Below are positions 59,870 to 64,000 of a stretch of 64,000 bases of DNA, one piece after another. Below the pieces are notes generated by a model. The model made no database searches. It was not told where the DNA came from and saw only the letters and a program-made list of their open reading frames with translations. A program made the position numbers and the translations under genes. Positions within the stretch are counted from its first letter, which is position 1. Every line of letters begins with the position of its first letter. The stretch comes from CADCTP01 sp963849885 (lineage in GTDB: Bacteria; Actinomycetota; Actinomycetes; Mycobacteriales; CADCTP01): NCBI GenBank assembly GCA_963849885.1, contig CAWKIV010000019.1:248001-312000 (forward strand), given 5' to 3'.

Positions 59870-61936
59870 CTAAGGCTGCCCGGGCTGGACGGGGCCGATC
59901 CGGTACGGCCGCATCATCTCGTTGTCCTCGTGCTCGACGATGTGGCAGTGCCAGACGAACTGGCCGGGGTTGACGAATCTCATCCGCAGCCGGGTGACCT
60001 GGCCGGGGTACGCGGTGACGGTGTCCTTCCAGCCGATCTCCCCGGGCTCCGGCCGGGTGGGCGCGCCGACGACCTGAATCGGCTGGATGACCTCGCCTTC
60101 GTCGCCGAGAGCGAGGCCTTGCCGGTTCACGACCTGGAAGAGCACCTCGTGGATGTGCATGGGGTGGGCGTCGGCGGTGGCGTTGTAGTACTCCCAGACC
60201 TCGGTCGCCCCCGGGGTCGGGTTCTCCGTGACGGGGTCCATCCAGCGCCTGGACTCCGCGGTGAGCTCCTTGGTGACCGGGTCCTCGGTAACGACGCCCA
60301 GCCGGGCCTCGACGGGGGCGTCCTCGAAGTGCTCCGACATCTGCTCCAGCAGCGCCAGCCGCCGGGTCGACCCACCGGTCAGCCGGGTCAGCGGCGGGAG
60401 CCTCAGGAACCGTGGCGGCGTCGTGGGGTCGGGCGCGACCGCCGGCACGACGCGGAACTCCAGCACCTGGCCGGTGCTCGCGGGATCGGCCTTCACGAAG
60501 TCCACTCCCGGGACTCCGCCGCCGAACGGCTCGTCCGGCCCGACGTTCCCCAGGACATGGCGCCCCACCGGCACGGCGGTGAAGTCGACGACCAGGTCGG
60601 CCCGCTCCGCCAGGCCCAGCAGCAGCCGGTTGCCGTTGTCCGCGGTGAGGTTGACCGGCGCGGCCAGGAAGCCCCCCTCGTTGCCGATCTGCCACACCTC
60701 GACGCCCGGGATCTGACTGAAGTCGAGGATCAGGAAACGCGACTGGCAGCCGTTCAGCAGGCGGAACCGGTACCGCCGCTGCTGCACGGTCTGGAACGGC
60801 CAGGTGTTGCCGTTCACCATGATCGTGTTGCCGAAGAACTCCGGGTTCCACATCGGGGACACGTCGGTGGTCGGGATGTACGGCCCGGTGATGCCGTCGA
60901 AGAACGCCCGGGTGTCCGGGTAGAACAGCGAGCCGTTCGCGTCGAACGACCGGTCCTGGATCGCGATCGGGATCTCGTAGTAGGTCTTGTTGGAGGGGAA
61001 CGCGTCCACCTCAATGGGCGCGGGACCCGGTAGGACGGCCGCCGTGCCGGTGCGGCTGTCCAGGACCGCTTTCTCGCCTTCGGGGCCGCCCCGGACGAGG
61101 AAGAAGCCGGCCGGTCCGGCGTACACGTTCAGGCGGGTCATCCCGAGCGCGTGGTCGTGGTACCAGAGCGTGGACTCGCGCTGGTCGTTCGGGTACTGGA
61201 AGGTGGCGTACCCGGCACCCCAGGCCACGCCGAACTTCTGCAGCGCCTTGCCCTTGAAGAAGTCGTACCAGGTGCCTGCGGTGGCGTAGCCGGCGGGAAT
61301 GTCGTCGGCCCTCGGCAGGAACCAGGCCTCGGCATAGCCGTCGCTCTCGTCTCCGACTCCGGCGGCGCCGTGCAGGTGCGTCACGATCGGCACGGGGCCG
61401 GTGTAGCGGCCGGGCGTGGCGTCGAACGTCGGCCGCGTGTCGCGCCCCGTCGCGCCGCCGGGTGGGTTGGCCCAGTGCAGGGTCGGGTCCACCGGCAGGA
61501 GGTGCGGCAGGTAGGTGCCGTCGGTGTCGACCAGGTCGTTGATCCACTTGATGCGCACCGGCCGCTTCCAGCGGGCCTCGATGGTGAGCGAGGGCGCGTG
61601 GTGGAGCAGGAGTCCCCTGCTGCTGGCCGCCTTGACGGCTCCGTAGCCCCAGACGGTGGTCTCCGGCAGCCCGGCCGGAAGGATCTGCTGGCGGATCTGC
61701 CGCATCGAGATCTCGTAGTAGTCGGCCCGCTGGCCGCCCGGCATCGGGATGGTCCCCGCCTTCGGCATCACCGGCGGGATCAACAGCGGCGTCGCGTACT
61801 TCGGGATGTCGGCGGGATCGAGCGTGCCGCCCGGAATCTGGGCGACGGCCCGCTGCGTCCATCCGACGTTGGCGGCGACATACCAGGTGATCGTGGACGC
61901 GCCGGTGATCTTGAGGAAATCGCGCCGAGTGAGCAT
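59870..61936 (-). CDS. Tat-exported multicopper oxidase (CotA/bilirubin-oxidase-like)
   Basis: 688 aa from ATG 61936. Twin-arginine signal TRRDFLKITGASTITWYVAA. All four copper-ligand motifs are present: VTHLHGAAG (HxH), LWYHDHALG (HxH), AHPMHIHEVLF (HxxHxH) and FVWHCHIVEHEDNEMM (HCHxxxHxxxxM, type-1 axial Met). Three cupredoxin domains of the CotA layout. Oxidises phenolics, metals or bilirubin-like compounds with O2 reduction. Exported, and probably helps the cell handle copper or oxidants. A GGGAC half-site (62046-62050, minus strand) lies about 110 bp upstream. Confidence 0.92.
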   Translation of the reverse strand: MLTRRDFLKITGASTITWYVAANVGWTQRAVAQIPGGTLDPADIPKYATPLLIPPVMPKAGTIPMPGGQRADYYEISMRQIRQQILPAGLPETTVWGYGAVKAASSRGLLLHHAPSLTIEARWKRPVRIKWINDLVDTDGTYLPHLLPVDPTLHWANPPGGATGRDTRPTFDATPGRYTGPVPIVTHLHGAAGVGDESDGYAEAWFLPRADDIPAGYATAGTWYDFFKGKALQKFGVAWGAGYATFQYPNDQRESTLWYHDHALGMTRLNVYAGPAGFFLVRGGPEGEKAVLDSRTGTAAVLPGPAPIEVDAFPSNKTYYEIPIAIQDRSFDANGSLFYPDTRAFFDGITGPYIPTTDVSPMWNPEFFGNTIMVNGNTWPFQTVQQRRYRFRLLNGCQSRFLILDFSQIPGVEVWQIGNEGGFLAAPVNLTADNGNRLLLGLAERADLVVDFTAVPVGRHVLGNVGPDEPFGGGVPGVDFVKADPASTGQVLEFRVVPAVAPDPTTPPRFLRLPPLTRLTGGSTRRLALLEQMSEHFEDAPVEARLGVVTEDPVTKELTAESRRWMDPVTENPTPGATEVWEYYNATADAHPMHIHEVLFQVVNRQGLALGDEGEVIQPIQVVGAPTRPEPGEIGWKDTVTAYPGQVTRLRMRFVNPGQFVWHCHIVEHEDNEMMRPYRIGPVQPGQP

Positions 61937-62278
61937 GACTCCACCCCCATGGTCCTGTTGTCCGCCGCTGTGTTGCTCCAAGACGCTCGACGCGACGAGT
62001 ACCTCCGTTTTAGCAACCGCCAGCCCCGCGGGAACCGAGTCGAACGTCCCTTCTCGCCTGGGCCGTCTGCCCCGGTGGTTCACCCTGCGGGGCCCCGCCG
62101 CCCGCATCCACCTGCGGCCACGCCGGTCCGGGCGGACCTCACCGCGGCGCGTACGCCGCCTGGGCGGCGGTCAGCACCCCGACGTAGCCGGCGCGCTCGG
62201 CCGCCGGCAGGTCGACCCCGGCCGGCGTGCCGAGCCGGCCGCGCAGGTCGCCGACGGTGCCGGATTCCCGCGGGCAAC

Positions 62279-62292
62279 GGGACCTTCGTCCC
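62279..62292. promoter_or_regulatory. DevR/DosR-like palindrome upstream of the CBS protein
   Basis: GGGACCTTCGTCCC, a perfect GGGAC-N4-GTCCC palindrome 76 bp before the GTG at 62369. The known M. tuberculosis DosR box is a 20-bp palindrome with the core GGGACTWWAGTCCC. Confidence 0.7.
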
Positions 62293-62368
62293 TGCCGCGG
62301 CCCCGGTCTCCGGAGCACGATGGCGACGCCGGGAGCGATCCCGGAGCTGGCAGGTGGAGGTGGTTGCG

Positions 62369-63004
62369 GTGCAGGCCGCTGTGGGAGACGAGATCACGGT
62401 AGAGACGGACACCGTCGGGCAGGTCCGCCGCCGGGGCGAGGTGCTGGAGGTCCTCACCACGGCCGGCGAGCACTACCGGGTCCGCTGGGACGACGGGCGC
62501 GACACGCTGCTCTTCCCCGGTCCGGACGCCCGGGTCCGGCACGTCGGCGCGGCCGAGGACCTCGGTGCGGCCGAGCGGCCGGCGCCCGTGGCGGGAGGTG
62601 TCCGCGCGTTGCCGCCGCGGGCCCGGCCGACCGACCCGGTCCGGGCCGTCATGGCCACCTCGGTGGTCGCCGTCGACGGCGCGGCCTCGCTCCGGGCGGT
62701 CGCCGAGCGGCTGGCCGAGGCCGAGGTCGGTGCGCTGATGGTGACCAACGGCAACGCCGCCCCGGGCATCGTCTCCGAGCGGGACGTGGTGCGGGCGCTC
62801 GCGGCGGGCGCCGACCTCGACGCGGCCTGCGCGGCGGACCTCGAGGCGACCGAGACCGTGTGGGCCGAGACCACGGACAGCATCCGCGACGTGGCGAGCC
62901 TCATGCACGAGGCCGACGTCCGCCACATCCCGCTGCGGAGGCGGGGTCAGCTCGCGGGCGTGGTCTCGATCCGAGACGTGCTGGCGGTGCTGCTCCACGA
63001 GTGA
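62369..63004 (+). CDS. DUF1918 plus CBS-pair protein
   Basis: 211 aa. GTG with GGAGG 8 nt upstream. N-terminal DUF1918 (AAVGDEITVETDTVGQVRRR then GEVLEVL, YRVRWDDGRDTLLFPG), then two CBS motifs: VVAVDGAASLRAVAERLAEA then EVGALMVTN, and ETVWAETTDSIRDVASLMHE then ADVRHIPLRR ending VSIRDVLAVLLHE. CBS pairs sense adenylates. Dormancy-type CBS proteins are often under DevR, consistent with the palindrome upstream. Confidence 0.87.
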   Translation: MQAAVGDEITVETDTVGQVRRRGEVLEVLTTAGEHYRVRWDDGRDTLLFPGPDARVRHVGAAEDLGAAERPAPVAGGVRALPPRARPTDPVRAVMATSVVAVDGAASLRAVAERLAEAEVGALMVTNGNAAPGIVSERDVVRALAAGADLDAACAADLEATETVWAETTDSIRDVASLMHEADVRHIPLRRRGQLAGVVSIRDVLAVLLHE

Positions 63005-63298
63005 AGCCGAGCTTCGGAGACCCGCGGGGGCCGGCTGTCGGCACGCTCCGCAGGCTCGTCTCGAGTCCCGCGAGCGGTTCCGGCCGGTCAGCGGGGGAGG
63101 GTCCGGCGGGCCAGGACGGCGGCGTCGGTCGGCCGGCGGGGCGCCCTCACCCGTGGTCGGCGCAGCGCGGGTGGAGACGTGCTTGACCGGGTGCCGCCCG
63201 GCCGCGGCGTAGCGGAGGACCGCGGCCGACCCCGGGAGTACGCGATCATCCGGCGGCCACGGCGCAATGTCCGGCGGGGCGACGGCCCGCCGCTGCCC

Positions 63299-63380
63299 AC
63301 TTCGGGCTGTGTCGGCTGTGGACGGTGCATCGCGTGGTGCCCGGTCGGCATCGACATCACCGCAGGGATCGAGTCCCGAG
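63299..63380 (+). pseudogene. tail fragment of a 4Fe-4S ferredoxin-domain protein
   Basis: TSGCVGCGRCIAWCPVGIDI then T, the C-terminal cluster motif (CxxCxxCxxxCP) of sulfite-reductase/hydrogenase-type iron-sulfur proteins. No matching N-terminal region precedes it. The flanking frame is low-complexity, so only this tail survives. Confidence 0.5.
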
Positions 63381-63474
63381 GGCGACCACCTGACGGGCTC
63401 CCGGGCCGGCACCCGTGGGACCGCCGTCCACAAGGCACTGAGTCGTCGACGGCGACGGTCTGATAGGCACAGTT

Positions 63475-63507
63475 CCGCGCCCGCCGGATCTATTTCGGCG
63501 GGCGCGG
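63475..63507 (-). terminator. terminator hairpin after the universal stress protein gene
   Basis: Perfect 12-bp stem CCGCGCCCGCCG / CGGCGGGCGCGG with a 9-nt A/T-rich loop, 18 nt beyond the stop. Confidence 0.7.
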
Positions 63508-63524
63508 ACCTCGGTCCGCCCGGC

Positions 63525-64000
63525 TCAGCGGGCGACGGCGACGGGGCAGTGGGCGTGCCGGACGACGGCCTGGCTGACGGAGCCGAGCAGCAGGCCGGCG
63601 AAGCCGCCGTGACCGCGGCTGCCGACGACGAGCAGGCTCGCGTCCTCGCTCGCCTCGGCGAGCCGGTGGGCCGGCGTGCCTTCGGCGACCAGGTACGTTG
63701 CCGGGACGTCCGGGTGCTTGGTGGACCACCGGTCGACGGCCTGGCCGACGAAACGCTCGGCGCTGTCGCGGACCCGGTCCCTGTCCGGCGGAGGCATCGG
63801 GTATGCCAGCATGGTCGCGTAGTTCGGGTAGAGGTGCAGAGCCTGCAGCGGCAGGCCGTGCCGGGCGGCGTAGGCGAACCCGTAGTCGAGGGCGGCCTCG
63901 CTCCGGTCGGAGCCGTCGACTCCGACGACCACCGGACCGCCGGCGGTGACGCTGCCCCGTACGACGACCACCGGGCAGGTTGCGTGGGCGGAGACCTGCG
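63525..64000 (-). CDS. tandem universal stress protein (partial, N-terminus beyond the window)
   Basis: The C-terminal UspA domain is complete: GPVVVGVDGSDRSEAALDYG then FAYAARHG, PATYLVAEGTPAHRLAEASE, SLLVVGSRGHGGFAGLLLGS then VSQAVVRHAHCPVAVAR, with the ATP-binding motif GxxGHGGFAGLLLGSVS. Sequence before it (QVSAHATCPVVVVRG) is the closing strand of a first UspA domain, so the protein is a two-domain Usp cut by the window end. Tandem Usp proteins are common DevR targets; the promoter is not visible. Confidence 0.9.
   Translation of the reverse strand, partial: QVSAHATCPVVVVRGSVTAGGPVVVGVDGSDRSEAALDYGFAYAARHGLPLQALHLYPNYATMLAYPMPPPDRDRVRDSAERFVGQAVDRWSTKHPDVPATYLVAEGTPAHRLAEASEDASLLVVGSRGHGGFAGLLLGSVSQAVVRHAHCPVAVAR

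Noticed and set aside
1..64000. CRISPR arrays, rRNA genes and riboswitches
   Set aside because: No regularly spaced repeats, no rRNA-like sequence and no recognisable riboswitch were seen on either strand.

Overview
The window is very GC-rich with actinobacterial gene style: many GTG starts, 4-bp ATGA/GTGA overlaps, and several apparently leaderless genes with a TANNNT box 7-10 nt before the start codon. I read it as the chromosome of an actinomycete; I cannot name the genus. By eye GC is lower at about 27-37 kb, and much of the right half is accessory DNA with pseudogenes, repeats and insertion sequences.

Layout. (1) 1-5.2 kb: edge of a biosynthetic locus. A minus-strand operon encodes a 65-aa protein, a CapK/PaaK-like adenylate-forming enzyme, a phosphonopyruvate-decarboxylase-like ThDP enzyme and a PEP-mutase-like enzyme cut by the window start. 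An AurF-type diiron oxygenase is transcribed divergently, with an unknown 217-aa protein tail to tail with it. (2) 5.3-15.9 kb: rhamnoside-use operon (two ABC permeases, GH78 rhamnosidase, solute-binding protein, second GH78) with a divergent LacI regulator and two matching operators; both rhamnosidases and the binding protein carry frameshifts. (3) 16-20.8 kb: vancomycin-resistance-like locus: response regulator, sensor kinase and GerMN-like lipoprotein, divergent from a VanY-type carboxypeptidase and a deletion hybrid of alanine racemase with the tail of a D-Ala-D-X ligase. (4) 20.9-26.7 kb: methyltransferase, large BTAD/NB-ARC-type regulator, DrrAB-type exporter. (5) 27-37 kb: small stand-alone genes of modest certainty. 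(6) 37.3-49.9 kb: ECF41 sigma factor with its epimerase partner, aldo/keto reductase, secreted TIM-barrel isomerase, ApbE flavin transferase beside an FMN-binding lipoprotein, amidase, beta-lactamase-family hydrolase, pterin dehydratase, amidohydrolase. (7) 50.0-57.4 kb: mobile region bounded on the left by the 3' half of a tRNA-Lys gene (a likely att scar), with an IS30 element split by an IS110 element, and an integrase pseudogene. (8) 57.7-64 kb: dormancy/redox stress group (DoxX-like protein, zinc-finger protein, Acg-type nitroreductase, multicopper oxidase, DUF1918-CBS protein, tandem universal stress protein) with DevR/DosR-like boxes.

The two signals I rate highest are the unusual phosphonate-type locus at the left edge and the IS110 element. 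In the 342-bp non-coding left end of the IS110, four short segments match the element's own ends and its target, in the order expected for a bridge RNA.
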